A stretch of 9,111 nt of DNA. Source: Bacteroidales bacterium (lineage in GTDB: Bacteria; Bacteroidota; Bacteroidia; Bacteroidales; Muribaculaceae). Position numbers and translations under genes: made by a program. Under the pieces are notes generated by a model that saw only the letters and a list, made by a program, of their open reading frames with translations, had not been told where the DNA came from and did no database searches. Position 1 is the first letter of the stretch, and each line of letters begins with the position of its first letter. The DNA is taken from contig SFOK01000073.1 in assembly GCA_004552395.1 (NCBI GenBank), positions 1 through 9,111 of the forward strand, given 5' to 3'. This document shows, in pieces, positions 1 through 6,890 of the stretch.

Positions 1-37
1 TAAAACAGGCTTCAAACAACGGTCAGACACCGCGTCA

Positions 38-631
38 TTACTTGGATTTTCCAAGTCTTCTTCTCCGGTCAAGTTCCTCTTTTATCTTCTGGGCCTCCTC
101 GTAGTTCTCTTTTTCGACAGCTTCTGCAAGGAGTGCCTCAAGTTTTTCATCGGTCATAACCGATATGGAGCCGGGATGTTTTTTCACCATCGGTTTATGC
201 GAATAAGCTTCGGTCCGCTCAACCGCAACTTCCGAAAGCACTTTCTCGGTGGTATAGATCGGCACACCCATGCGTATGGCCAGGGCTATCGCGTCGCTCG
301 ACCGGGAATCGATACTCAGTTCGCGTTCGCCGTCGGTAAGGTTGAGATCTGCCGCAAATATTCCGCCTTCTATACGTTTTATGTCTATGTCGATGAGGCG
401 CAGTCCGTACGCGCGCATCACATTTACAAAAAGATCGTGGGTGAGCGGACGCGGAGGTATGATCTCCTGCAGTTTGCACTCTATGGACTGTGCCTCCGAT
501 GCGCCTATGATTATCGGAAGCCTTCTGTCGGAACCCTCTTCCTCAAGTATAAGTGCGTAGACACCGGATTCGATCTGATTGTATGTGATGCCAATCAGGT
601 TCAGTTTTCTGCGGTTATCATTATCTTTCAT
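38..631 (-). CDS. Bifunctional nuclease family (BFN/DUF151) protein with C-terminal UVR motif
   Basis: This 197-residue protein has two parts. Residues about 8-135 form the BFN (DUF151) domain, with the conserved stretches RPLTHDL (61-67) and DSRSSDAIALAIR (108-120). Residues about 161-190 form a UvrB/UvrC-type (UVR) helical hairpin, recognisable from the EKENYEEAQKIKEEL core. This BFN-UVR fusion is common in Bacteroidota. Plant BFN homologues have been reported to have RNase and DNase activity, but the bacterial role is poorly defined, so cytoplasmic nuclease is a family-based guess. There is no signal peptide. The C-terminus is strongly basic (RRRRLGKSK). The gene lies 43 bases downstream of mnmA and could share its transcript. 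A short CAAAG repeat sits directly against the start codon. The family call is secure; the activity is not. Confidence 0.9.
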   Translation of the reverse strand: MKDNDNRRKLNLIGITYNQIESGVYALILEEEGSDRRLPIIIGASEAQSIECKLQEIIPPRPLTHDLFVNVMRAYGLRLIDIDIKRIEGGIFAADLNLTDGERELSIDSRSSDAIALAIRMGVPIYTTEKVLSEVAVERTEAYSHKPMVKKHPGSISVMTDEKLEALLAEAVEKENYEEAQKIKEELDRRRRLGKSK

Positions 632-653
632 GCTTTGGCTTTGCTTTGCTTTG
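632..653 (-). repeat. Short CAAAG/CAAAGC microsatellite abutting a start codon
   Basis: On the minus strand the 22 bases before the ATG of the BFN-UVR gene are four tandem CAAAG-type units (5, 5, 6 and 6 bases), ending immediately before the ATG. They occupy the position of the ribosome-binding region. A change in copy number would alter the leader, not the reading frame. Whether the number varies cannot be judged from one sequence. Confidence 0.6.
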
Positions 654-674
654 ACTAAGGATATATCGGTCTTT

Positions 675-1868
675 TCATGCCTCGCGTGTGCAATTTCCGT
701 CGGCCGGATCTGCCGGATGCGGAGCGTCTTTGCGGTTCTTATGCCGGCGGTTGAGCTGACGGTTGATCACGGCGCTGCCCAGACAATACCGCTTGTCGGG
801 AGTATATATGATGGCGAACTGGCCCGGAGCTATCCCCTGTATCTCGTCGGCCGATTCTACGCGGTAGGTTTCGCCGTCGGGCTGACGGGTGAGGATACCT
901 TCCGTGAAACGCGGGTTATGCCGGTTCTTGAAGGTGATGCGGATGTGGGGATGCGTGCCTGTCAGTTCCGAATCGGCCTGCGCGGCTCCGAGCACTTCGG
1001 GATGCTGGAACGGATCCACGGAGAGCCAGTGCATCTCCCCGACCTCAAACAGATTGCCGTAGGACTTCTCTGCCTCGAACCCGTGGCTCACGTACACGGC
1101 ATTGTCACGGACGTTCTTGCGTACTACATACCACGGGCCGCCGCTCATATTCAGTCCTTTGCGCTGACCTATGGTATGGAACCAATACCCTTCGTGCTCC
1201 CCTATCTTGCGGCCGGTCTCTATCTCGATTACCGGACCTTTGCGGGTGCCCAGCTGACGGCGCAGGAAGTCGTTGTAGTTGATCTTGCCCAGGAAACATA
1301 TCCCTTGCGAGTCTTTGCGCCCGGCGTTGGGAAGTCCGGCCTCTTCGGCTATGCGGCGTACCTCCTTCTTGGGAAGGTCGCCCAGGGGGAACAGAAGATG
1401 ACTGAGCTGCTTCTGCGAAATGCGTGCCAGAAAATCGGTCTGATCCTTGACGGGGTCGGCAGCGGTGCCCAAGTAATATATGCCGTCGCGCTCCTCCACA
1501 CGGGCGTAATGCCCGGTGGCGGTCTTGTCGAACTTGCAGCCCACGCGCTCCTCGAAATATCCGAATTTGATTATCTTGTTGCACATCATGTCGGGATGCG
1601 GCGTCAGGCCTGCCTTCACGGTGTCGAGCGCATACTTCATCACATTGTCCCAGTATTCCTCGTGCAGCGGCACTATATCGAGCGGCAGCCCGTATTTATG
1701 CGCTATCAGGGTGCAGAGCTCTATATCCTCCTCGGCCGAACAGTCGCCTTCGCCGTTGTCTGTGCCTATGCGTATGTAGAACAGGTGCAGGTCGTGGCCC
1801 TCCTTGTAAAGCTTGTCCACGACCACGGCGCTGTCCACGCCGCCCGATACCAATACGGCTATCTTCAT
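675..1868 (-). CDS. mnmA: tRNA-specific 2-thiouridylase MnmA
   Basis: This cytoplasmic enzyme thiolates C2 of the wobble uridine (U34) in tRNAs for Lys, Glu and Gln, using ATP and sulfur supplied from a cysteine desulfurase. The 397-residue protein opens with the PP-loop SGGVDS (8-13), which binds ATP and adenylates the tRNA. The expected catalytic pair is present: Cys96 in HPDMMCNKIIKFG and Cys191 in KDSQGICFLG. The HTIGQRKGL block (231-239) and the C-terminal beta-barrel region ending near YCLGSAVI also match the family. The E. coli enzyme is about 368 residues; here roughly 27 extra, basic and proline-rich residues follow the conserved end. The ATG at 1868 gives a normal N-terminus. It lies 34 bases downstream of the DoxX gene. 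Bacteroidota often carry more than one MnmA-type gene, so another copy may exist elsewhere in the genome. Confidence 0.96.
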   Translation of the reverse strand: MKIAVLVSGGVDSAVVVDKLYKEGHDLHLFYIRIGTDNGEGDCSAEEDIELCTLIAHKYGLPLDIVPLHEEYWDNVMKYALDTVKAGLTPHPDMMCNKIIKFGYFEERVGCKFDKTATGHYARVEERDGIYYLGTAADPVKDQTDFLARISQKQLSHLLFPLGDLPKKEVRRIAEEAGLPNAGRKDSQGICFLGKINYNDFLRRQLGTRKGPVIEIETGRKIGEHEGYWFHTIGQRKGLNMSGGPWYVVRKNVRDNAVYVSHGFEAEKSYGNLFEVGEMHWLSVDPFQHPEVLGAAQADSELTGTHPHIRITFKNRHNPRFTEGILTRQPDGETYRVESADEIQGIAPGQFAIIYTPDKRYCLGSAVINRQLNRRHKNRKDAPHPADPADGNCTREA

Positions 1869-1902
1869 CTTGCTCAGTTAGTTATTCTCTGTTTGATCTG
1901 CT

Positions 1903-2439
1903 TCAGACCTGCTCGAGTTCCTCCTCCTCGTCGCGGTTGCTCTTATGGATTATGTGGAGGGAGAGAAAATAGTCCACGGATATCTTGCCGGGGCCGGCCA
2001 GCAGTATGAAGAAATAGATGCCCATGAACATGATGGGCAGGTATCCCAGACGGTCCCACCCGAGCTGATACGGCGCCACTCCGGCCACATTGTGTAGCAG
2101 ATAATACTCGGCGACACCGAGTGCCAGAAACGGCGGTATGGCCATCAGTCGCGTCAGGAAGCCGGCCATGATGAAGAGTGAACAAACTATCTCTATGAGC
2201 GACATGAGCACCAGCGAAGAGGTGGAACTCATTCCGAATACCGCCGGGAAGGTCTGGCTCATGGTATCGAAATGCACGAACTGGCGGATGCCGAACTGCA
2301 TGAGCATCACACCCACGAAGAGACGCAGGAAAAGACGCGCCAGATTGGCATAGGAATATCCTGTGGTGCGCAGATAGAGGCGTTTGAAGATGTCGAGATG
2401 TTTCCTGCGCGGTGTTCTGATTCTGTCTTTCTTGCTCAT
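1903..2439 (-). CDS. DoxX family integral membrane protein
   Basis: The 178-residue protein has a basic N-terminal cytoplasmic tail (MSKKDRIRTPRRKH), then four hydrophobic segments at about 34-54, 75-95, 97-116 and 132-150. It ends in an acidic tail (DEEEELEQV). The four-helix pattern, the LARLFLRLFVGVMLMQFG first helix and the EIVCSLFIMAGFLTR block are typical of the DoxX/DoxD superfamily. Named members include an archaeal thiosulfate:quinone oxidoreductase subunit and a mycobacterial membrane partner of oxidative-stress enzymes, but most have no assigned reaction. It sits 12 bases downstream of the DUF5106 thioredoxin-like gene and 34 bases upstream of mnmA, so it is probably co-transcribed with both. 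Inner-membrane location is inferred from the helices. The family call is firm; a redox role is inferred only from relatives and neighbours. Confidence 0.88.
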   Translation of the reverse strand: MSKKDRIRTPRRKHLDIFKRLYLRTTGYSYANLARLFLRLFVGVMLMQFGIRQFVHFDTMSQTFPAVFGMSSTSSLVLMSLIEIVCSLFIMAGFLTRLMAIPPFLALGVAEYYLLHNVAGVAPYQLGWDRLGYLPIMFMGIYFFILLAGPGKISVDYFLSLHIIHKSNRDEEEELEQV

Positions 2440-2451
2440 CGGTCTGCGGTT

Positions 2452-3480
2452 TTATTCTGTAGGCTGTATCGGTTCTATCTCGGCTGACGGCGCAGCTGTG
2501 TCGTCTGTGTCGAGGACTCCCACGGATTTTTCCACCGGCTCACCGGCGGCGCTTCCGAGGAGTTCCTCAAGCGCTAAGACCACACTCTTCACGTCGCTGT
2601 TCTTCTGCAGAATGAGTCCCTGCGGTGAGAGCAGGTAGAGCGAGGGGGTCAGCTTCAGGTCGAGCTTGGTATCGAGATCTTCGGCAGCGCCCACTGTCCA
2701 GTTGTCGGGATAATCGCTCACGAACTCCATCCAGTCCGTATCTGCGGGGTCGGCGTCGGGTAATATGAAGGCTATGCCCAGCTTCCCTTCATTGATATAA
2801 CGGCTGACCACATCGTTGAGTTTAAGCTCTATACGGGTCATCTGGCACTCGTTGCAGTCGGGATCGCCGAATTCCACTATCATATACTTCTGTCCGGTGT
2901 CGAACTTGGCGGGGAGACCAGTGCGGTCGCGATAGCTGAAAGCGGGCAGCTGCGCGCCGAGCGCACTGTTTTTGAGGCGTTCGAGCTGCATGGCGTAGCG
3001 TGGCTTCTGCAGCTTGGGCACCTTTTTGTTGGATACGAGTGCCTCGAGGAAAGGGATGTAGAAATCGTCGGCCCATATCTCGGCAGTCGCGGGATCGTAG
3101 ATATTGTACTCGGCGGCTTTGGTGAGCTGAAGCAGAAGCGTCGGGTTCTTCTCCACTCGCTTGATCAGCTTGTGGGCCGACTCAAGAGCCACGTTTTTGT
3201 CGGCGAGTCGCAGAGGCACGCACCATGTCTTGAACGCATGGTTGAGCTGTATCTGTCCTACGGCGTTCTGGTTTGTGTCGAAATTATCCCAGAAATGTTC
3301 CATAAGCCAGTTGGAGCGGTCTTTCCATTCTATCTCGTCGGGCGTCGAGGGGTACTCAAACAGTGGGTCGAGCACTAAGAGCTGTTTCTCTTCCTGCTCC
3401 TGAGGCTGATTATCCTGCGCCTCGGCTGCTGCCGGGGCCAGCATGGTGAGGGAGAGGAGGATTATCTTTATCTTTGACAT
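2452..3480 (-). CDS. Secreted DUF5106 domain protein with thioredoxin-like C-terminal domain
   Basis: The 342-residue protein starts with a signal peptide (KIKIILLSLTMLAPAAAEA, likely cut after Ala21). No lipobox cysteine is seen, so a soluble periplasmic protein is expected. Residues about 40-155 resemble the DUF5106 helical region found in Bacteroidales, with the FEYPSTPDEIEWKDRSNWLM entry. Residues about 175-312 look like a TlpA/thioredoxin fold. These contain the sheet strand KYMIVEFGDPDC, the CXXC motif C209-N-E-C212 and a candidate cis-proline at T278-P279. The CXXC lacks the tryptophan and Gly-Pro of classical thioredoxins, so its redox potential cannot be guessed. The last 30 residues are an acidic, low-complexity tail. 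The gene is followed after 12 bases by the DoxX gene. Thiol oxidoreductase activity is a family inference; its partner is unknown. Confidence 0.82.
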   Translation of the reverse strand: MSKIKIILLSLTMLAPAAAEAQDNQPQEQEEKQLLVLDPLFEYPSTPDEIEWKDRSNWLMEHFWDNFDTNQNAVGQIQLNHAFKTWCVPLRLADKNVALESAHKLIKRVEKNPTLLLQLTKAAEYNIYDPATAEIWADDFYIPFLEALVSNKKVPKLQKPRYAMQLERLKNSALGAQLPAFSYRDRTGLPAKFDTGQKYMIVEFGDPDCNECQMTRIELKLNDVVSRYINEGKLGIAFILPDADPADTDWMEFVSDYPDNWTVGAAEDLDTKLDLKLTPSLYLLSPQGLILQKNSDVKSVVLALEELLGSAAGEPVEKSVGVLDTDDTAAPSAEIEPIQPTE

Positions 3481-3610
3481 ATCGGTTTGTAATCTCTTGC
3501 TTTTGGTTTATGTTGCTTTGAGGCCTGTAAGGCGGTTCGGCTGCCGCCGGATCCGCGCTGTAAATGATCTCTGTCCGTCAGCAGTCGGTGCGGCGGCTTC
3601 GCGGTGTTTG

Positions 3611-4282
3611 CTACTTGGTCAGATACGGCTTCACGGCTTTCATCCAGGCGCGGTAACCTTTGCCTGTGAGGTGCAGCCCGTCGTTGGTATAGCTTCGGTG
3701 CATCTTGCCGGTCTTGGGATCGGCAAGCACAGACGTAAGGTCTATGTAGGTGCAGCCGTTGTTCTTGGCTATCTGCTTGATGCGGGCGTTGAAAGCGGTG
3801 ATGGTTTTCTCTTTTCCAATCAGCGATTTGTAGATTTTGAAGTCGTTGTTGATCGGCATCACTGACTGCAGGTAGAGCTTGGTGCCGGGCGATTTGCTGC
3901 GGATCGCCTTCACAAGTGTCTCATACTTCTTGGCAAGTGTGCTCACGGACAGGTTGTGGCTCACGTCGTTTATCCCTATGAGGAGAAAGACTTTAGCGGG
4001 CTTGCCGCGGAGTACCTGATCAAGACGCTTCTGCACACCGCTTATCACATCGCTGCTGATGCCGCGGTTCTTCACGTTCTTCATCTTGAGGAGCTCCTGG
4101 AACTCTCCGCCGTCGGTGATGGAATTGCCCAGGAAGACTATATCGGTGCTGTCGATTGGCAGAAGCTCGAAGAGTGAGACTTTGCGGTCGTAGTAGCTGT
4201 CGGCATTTGCCTCTCCGCCCGTCAGGGGGATGAGGAATGTCACTGCGAGCAATACTCTAAATATCAGTGTAAAACGTTTCAT
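3611..4282 (-). CDS. Secreted SGNH/GDSL-family hydrolase (probable carbohydrate or lipid esterase)
   Basis: The 223-residue protein has a hydrophobic signal segment at residues 5-21 and a plausible cleavage site near ANA|DS, so it is probably periplasmic. All four SGNH blocks are visible. Block I is FLGNSITDGGEF with nucleophile Ser54. Block II is NRGISSD with oxyanion Gly74. Block III is GIND with Asn105. Block V is NDGLHLTGKGY with Asp201 and His204. All catalytic residues are therefore present. Family members hydrolyse ester bonds, often acetyl groups on sugars (such as sialate or rhamnogalacturonan acetylesterases and PAF-acetylhydrolase-like enzymes). The sequence alone does not fix the substrate. 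It lies 18 bases after a sugar-kinase-like ATPase gene, which suggests a carbohydrate substrate. The 130-base gap on its 3' side probably separates it from the next unit. Confidence 0.9.
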   Translation of the reverse strand: MKRFTLIFRVLLAVTFLIPLTGGEANADSYYDRKVSLFELLPIDSTDIVFLGNSITDGGEFQELLKMKNVKNRGISSDVISGVQKRLDQVLRGKPAKVFLLIGINDVSHNLSVSTLAKKYETLVKAIRSKSPGTKLYLQSVMPINNDFKIYKSLIGKEKTITAFNARIKQIAKNNGCTYIDLTSVLADPKTGKMHRSYTNDGLHLTGKGYRAWMKAVKPYLTK

Positions 4283-4300
4283 GTCGCTTCGGATATTGGC

Positions 4301-5170
4301 TTATTTGGTCTTGTTCTTGAGATGGTCGATTATGCCGGGCATCGGCGAACTGAATATCTTGGCAATCTCGTAGCCGTGGCTGCGGGCCGACTCGGTAAGC
4401 TGCTGCTCGAATATCTTGGAAATGGAACCGGTGAAGGCAAGCGTCTGCCGGCGGCTATCGGGGTAGCAGCCGAGTATGTCGGTAAAGAATACGTCGAACG
4501 TACGCACCACTAACTGCTGCACCTCGCCAAGCTCGAGCTCGTGGGAGAGAAAATAAGCGAGCGACGAGAGGAATCTGTTGGCGCCCTCTTTGCGGTAGAC
4601 GCTCTCTATTATCGACTGCCGGTCATATTTCGTCTGTTCGAAAAAGCGGTCGCGGAGCGCATCGGAGACTTGGCCTCTGAGCACTGATCTCACGAGTTGT
4701 TTGCCGAGCGCGGTCCCGCTCCCTTCGTCGCCAAGCACATATCCGAGCGGGGCCACGTTCTGCACGATTCGCTCACCGTCCCACAGGGCGCTGTTGCTCC
4801 CGGTACCCAGTATGCAGGCTATGCCGGGCTTGTCGCCGAGAAGCGCAATGCAGGCGCCTTCAAGGTCACTCTCTATGCGGATATTGTCGGCCAGGCCCAT
4901 GCGCTCGAAACAGTTGCGGATGCGCTGCGTGGGCTTGCCGGGCAGACAGCCGGTGCCGAAATAGAGCACGGCTGTATCCTCTGGCGCCATGCTCTGGAGT
5001 CTGGCGAGGGAACGCAGTATCGTCTCTTCGTCCTCATGCACCGGATTCACACCGGGCATCGTCTCGTTGGCTGTTACTCTGCGGGACTGGCTGTCGTACA
5101 GCGCCGCCTGGGTCTTGGTCGACCCTGCGTCGCATACTAATATATATCGGTTGTCCGGTATCTTTGGCAT
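4301..5170 (-). CDS. BadF/BadG/BcrA/BcrD-family ATPase, N-acetylglucosamine kinase-like
   Basis: From the chosen start the protein has 289 residues with the sugar-kinase/actin ATPase fold. The phosphate-1 loop is DAGSTKT (14-20). ESDLEGA (100-106) holds the candidate catalytic Asp102. GTGSNS (122-127) is the phosphate-2 loop, GDEGSG (147-152) follows, and TGSIS (247-251) lies in the adenosine region. Length and motifs fit the N-acetylglucosamine kinase (NAGK) and MurK-like branch better than the iron-sulfur CoA-dehydratase activators, which carry conserved cysteines. Phosphorylation of GlcNAc or MurNAc is therefore likely but unproven. The frame is open to an upstream ATG at 5227, which would add 19 residues. 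I prefer 5170 because the family begins just before the DAGSTKT strand, the extra stretch is AT-rich and it resembles a leader. It follows the TPR gene by 70 bases (14 if 5227 is used) and precedes the SGNH gene by 18. Confidence 0.85.
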   Translation of the reverse strand: MPKIPDNRYILVCDAGSTKTQAALYDSQSRRVTANETMPGVNPVHEDEETILRSLARLQSMAPEDTAVLYFGTGCLPGKPTQRIRNCFERMGLADNIRIESDLEGACIALLGDKPGIACILGTGSNSALWDGERIVQNVAPLGYVLGDEGSGTALGKQLVRSVLRGQVSDALRDRFFEQTKYDRQSIIESVYRKEGANRFLSSLAYFLSHELELGEVQQLVVRTFDVFFTDILGCYPDSRRQTLAFTGSISKIFEQQLTESARSHGYEIAKIFSSPMPGIIDHLKNKTK

Positions 5171-5230
5171 CTTGAATTCTTGTCTGTTGAGTGTTTTTCT
5201 TGTTAGGATTAATCTGCCTTTCAGCATGCT

Positions 5231-5239
5231 CTTTCCTCT
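5231..5239 (-). promoter_or_regulatory. Purine-rich Shine-Dalgarno-like stretch before the alternative kinase start
   Basis: The minus strand reads AGAGGAAAG here, about 4 bases before the upstream ATG at 5227 and directly after the TPR gene stop. It is the best Shine-Dalgarno-like sequence noted in the window and supports 5227 as a possible start of the kinase gene. Bacteroidota rely little on this signal, so it does not settle the start. Confidence 0.3.
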
Positions 5240-5240
5240 T

Positions 5241-6767
5241 TCAGCGCAGCGGGGCTATTGAGATGAGCGGGGCGTCGAAGAGTTCGAGCTGATACATATC
5301 GTCGTAGCCAAGCGAACGGGCCTTGGCCAGATACTCAGCGCCTTTCTCTTTGTTGCCAGTCTGAGCGCAGAACATCGCCATGAGGTAGGCTGCATCCGGA
5401 TCAGTGGAAGCGTTTTGCTCCACTTCGGCTATAGTGGCGTCGGCATCGAGCTTCTTACCGCTGAGCATCTGAGAGATAGCTTTCAGGGTGCTCTCATACA
5501 GGCTGCGGGGCTGCATACGGTTCACACGCTCGTAATCGGCGGTCGACGGATTGGCTCCGGCGAGGGCGTTGGCGTTGATATAACCGCGCAGAAGCAGAGC
5601 CTCCAGGTTGTCGGCCTCGGCCATAACTGCAAGGTTGAGCGTTTGCAGGGCGTCGGCATACTGTCCTAAGGCAATCTGGTCGAGCGCTGCGGTGCGCAGT
5701 ACCTGATAATCGGCGTTCTGGCCCTGAAGCAGACCTGACAGCAGATTCAGCGACTGGGTGTAATCTTTCAGGGCGTATTCTATCTGCGCTTTAGTCAGTG
5801 TCTTGTCGGCCGATGGCGATGCGCTTATGGAGCGTTCTATGAAACCGAGGGCTTCGTTGGGCTCGTTCTGGGTCAGCGACATGGAGGCGAGCGTTGCCAG
5901 CACGATAGGATCGTTGCCTTCAGGTGTGGTGAGGAGCTTCTTATATGCGGTGTATGCCTCGCGGTTGTGGCCGTTGGCTTTGGCTATATTGCCGCGCAGG
6001 AAGAGCAGCGGCACTGTGTTGGATGTCTTGTCGAGCGCGTAATCGAGCGCCTCTGTCACTGCCGCATAGTTGCCTGATGCAAGCCGCAGGAGCGATGTCA
6101 GCGGACGCTCTTTGCCCGACGAGAGGCTGAACGCGCTCAGGTAATTGGCGGCTGCGTTCTGCGGCTCGCCCATGTCGGCATACAGGTCGCCCAGACGGCA
6201 ATAGGTCACGTAGTTGCTCGGATCGAGCTTCTCGGCCTGGTCCATATAGTTGCGGGCGTCGGCATCGTTCCCTTCAAGTACACTTGCTTTCGCCAGTCCG
6301 AAGATGGCATCCTGACTGCGCGATTTCAGCCTCTGCATGGCCTGAAAACATTTCTTGGCCTCGGCCGGACGATTCAAATATAGTTGGATGTTGCCTTTCT
6401 GGTAAAGAAGAGGATATGAGTTGGGCATCAGCTCGGTTGCCTTTCCCGACATCTGAAGTGCCTTTTCGTAATCTTTCTGCTGTATCAGTATCTCGGCGGC
6501 AAGTTCGTATTCGGCGGCAAGCTGATCGATCTCTTTGGCGGGCGTCACCTCTATGGCATGCTTAATGTCGCTGAGTGCCTCGTCGTATTTGGAAAGACGG
6601 AAATATTGCGACGATCTCTCAAAGAGTGTGAAGTAGTCGTCGGGATTCGTCTCAAGAAGACGCTCGTATCCGTCGAGCATCGCTTGCGTCACGGGATTTA
6701 TCTGCTGTGCCGATGCTATCGTCATTCCGAACATCGCTGCGCCTGCAATTATGTATCTCAGTTTCAT
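5241..6767 (-). CDS. Secreted tetratricopeptide repeat (TPR) protein
   Basis: The 508-residue protein begins with a signal peptide (MKLRYIIAGAAMFGMTIASA, cut before QQ), which is why the ATG at 6767 was chosen. The frame runs on to an ATG at 6812, but that start would place 15 polar residues ahead of the signal. TPR units are visible at about 44-77, 84-117, 118-150, 151-183 and 186-217, from recurring patterns such as LAKASVLEGNDADARNYMDQAEKLDP. Less regular helical repeats continue to the C-terminus, which ends in a YLMAMFCAQTGNKEKGAEYL-type repeat. There are no catalytic motifs. TPR proteins of this kind act as periplasmic or outer-membrane-associated scaffolds, but the partner is unknown. 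It is preceded by a 123-base leader with a hairpin. It is followed by the kinase-like and SGNH genes, probably in one transcript. Confidence 0.85.
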   Translation of the reverse strand: MKLRYIIAGAAMFGMTIASAQQINPVTQAMLDGYERLLETNPDDYFTLFERSSQYFRLSKYDEALSDIKHAIEVTPAKEIDQLAAEYELAAEILIQQKDYEKALQMSGKATELMPNSYPLLYQKGNIQLYLNRPAEAKKCFQAMQRLKSRSQDAIFGLAKASVLEGNDADARNYMDQAEKLDPSNYVTYCRLGDLYADMGEPQNAAANYLSAFSLSSGKERPLTSLLRLASGNYAAVTEALDYALDKTSNTVPLLFLRGNIAKANGHNREAYTAYKKLLTTPEGNDPIVLATLASMSLTQNEPNEALGFIERSISASPSADKTLTKAQIEYALKDYTQSLNLLSGLLQGQNADYQVLRTAALDQIALGQYADALQTLNLAVMAEADNLEALLLRGYINANALAGANPSTADYERVNRMQPRSLYESTLKAISQMLSGKKLDADATIAEVEQNASTDPDAAYLMAMFCAQTGNKEKGAEYLAKARSLGYDDMYQLELFDAPLISIAPLR

Positions 6768-6810
6768 TTGCGTAAATAATCTCTTTATATTTCTATCGGA
6801 AATTTTTCTC

Positions 6811-6847
6811 ACCGAACTGTCTCTCTGTCGGTCCTTCAGCCCGACAG
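6811..6847 (-). promoter_or_regulatory. Hairpin with an overlapping alternative stem in the TPR gene leader
   Basis: The minus-strand RNA can form a perfect 7-bp stem, CTGTCGG with CCGACAG (6841-6847 and 6825-6831), around a 9-base loop. A second, 5-bp stem (ACCGA at 6828-6832 with TCGGT at 6811-6815) uses part of the same 3' arm, so the two exclude each other. No U-tract follows, so it is not a standard intrinsic terminator. It lies 43 bases after the kdsA stop and about 57 before the TPR start. A role in termination, mRNA stability or attenuation is possible, and chance is not excluded. Confidence 0.4.
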
Positions 6848-6890
6848 TAGGTCCTGCATTGAAAGCTGATCCGTCTGCGTTCCGGTTCGT

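Noticed and set aside
15..32. Possible intrinsic terminator after the BFN-UVR gene (CGGT-CAGAC-ACCG stem, then TTGTTT on the minus strand)
   Set aside because: The stem is only 4 bp, 5 with a wobble pair, and the T-run is interrupted; too weak to annotate.
579..2009. A 476-codon open frame on the plus strand
   Set aside because: It is antisense to mnmA and runs across the mnmA-DoxX junction. mnmA has complete catalytic motifs, while the antisense product shows no recognisable domain. Long antisense frames are common opposite GC-rich codons.
3531..3548. Hairpin GGCGG-TTCGGCTG-CCGCC in the 130-base gap after the SGNH gene
   Set aside because: It is a 5-bp stem in GC-rich DNA with no T-tract on either strand. 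The gap may hold a terminator or promoter, but I see no clear match to the Bacteroidetes TAnnTTTG promoter element there.
3443..3865. A 140-codon plus-strand frame spanning the gap between the DUF5106 and SGNH genes
   Set aside because: It overlaps both well-supported minus-strand genes, has no recognisable motif and looks like a chance frame.
6768..6812. Longer TPR protein starting at 6812
   Set aside because: It would put 15 polar residues before a clear signal peptide, and the stretch is AT-rich like a leader.
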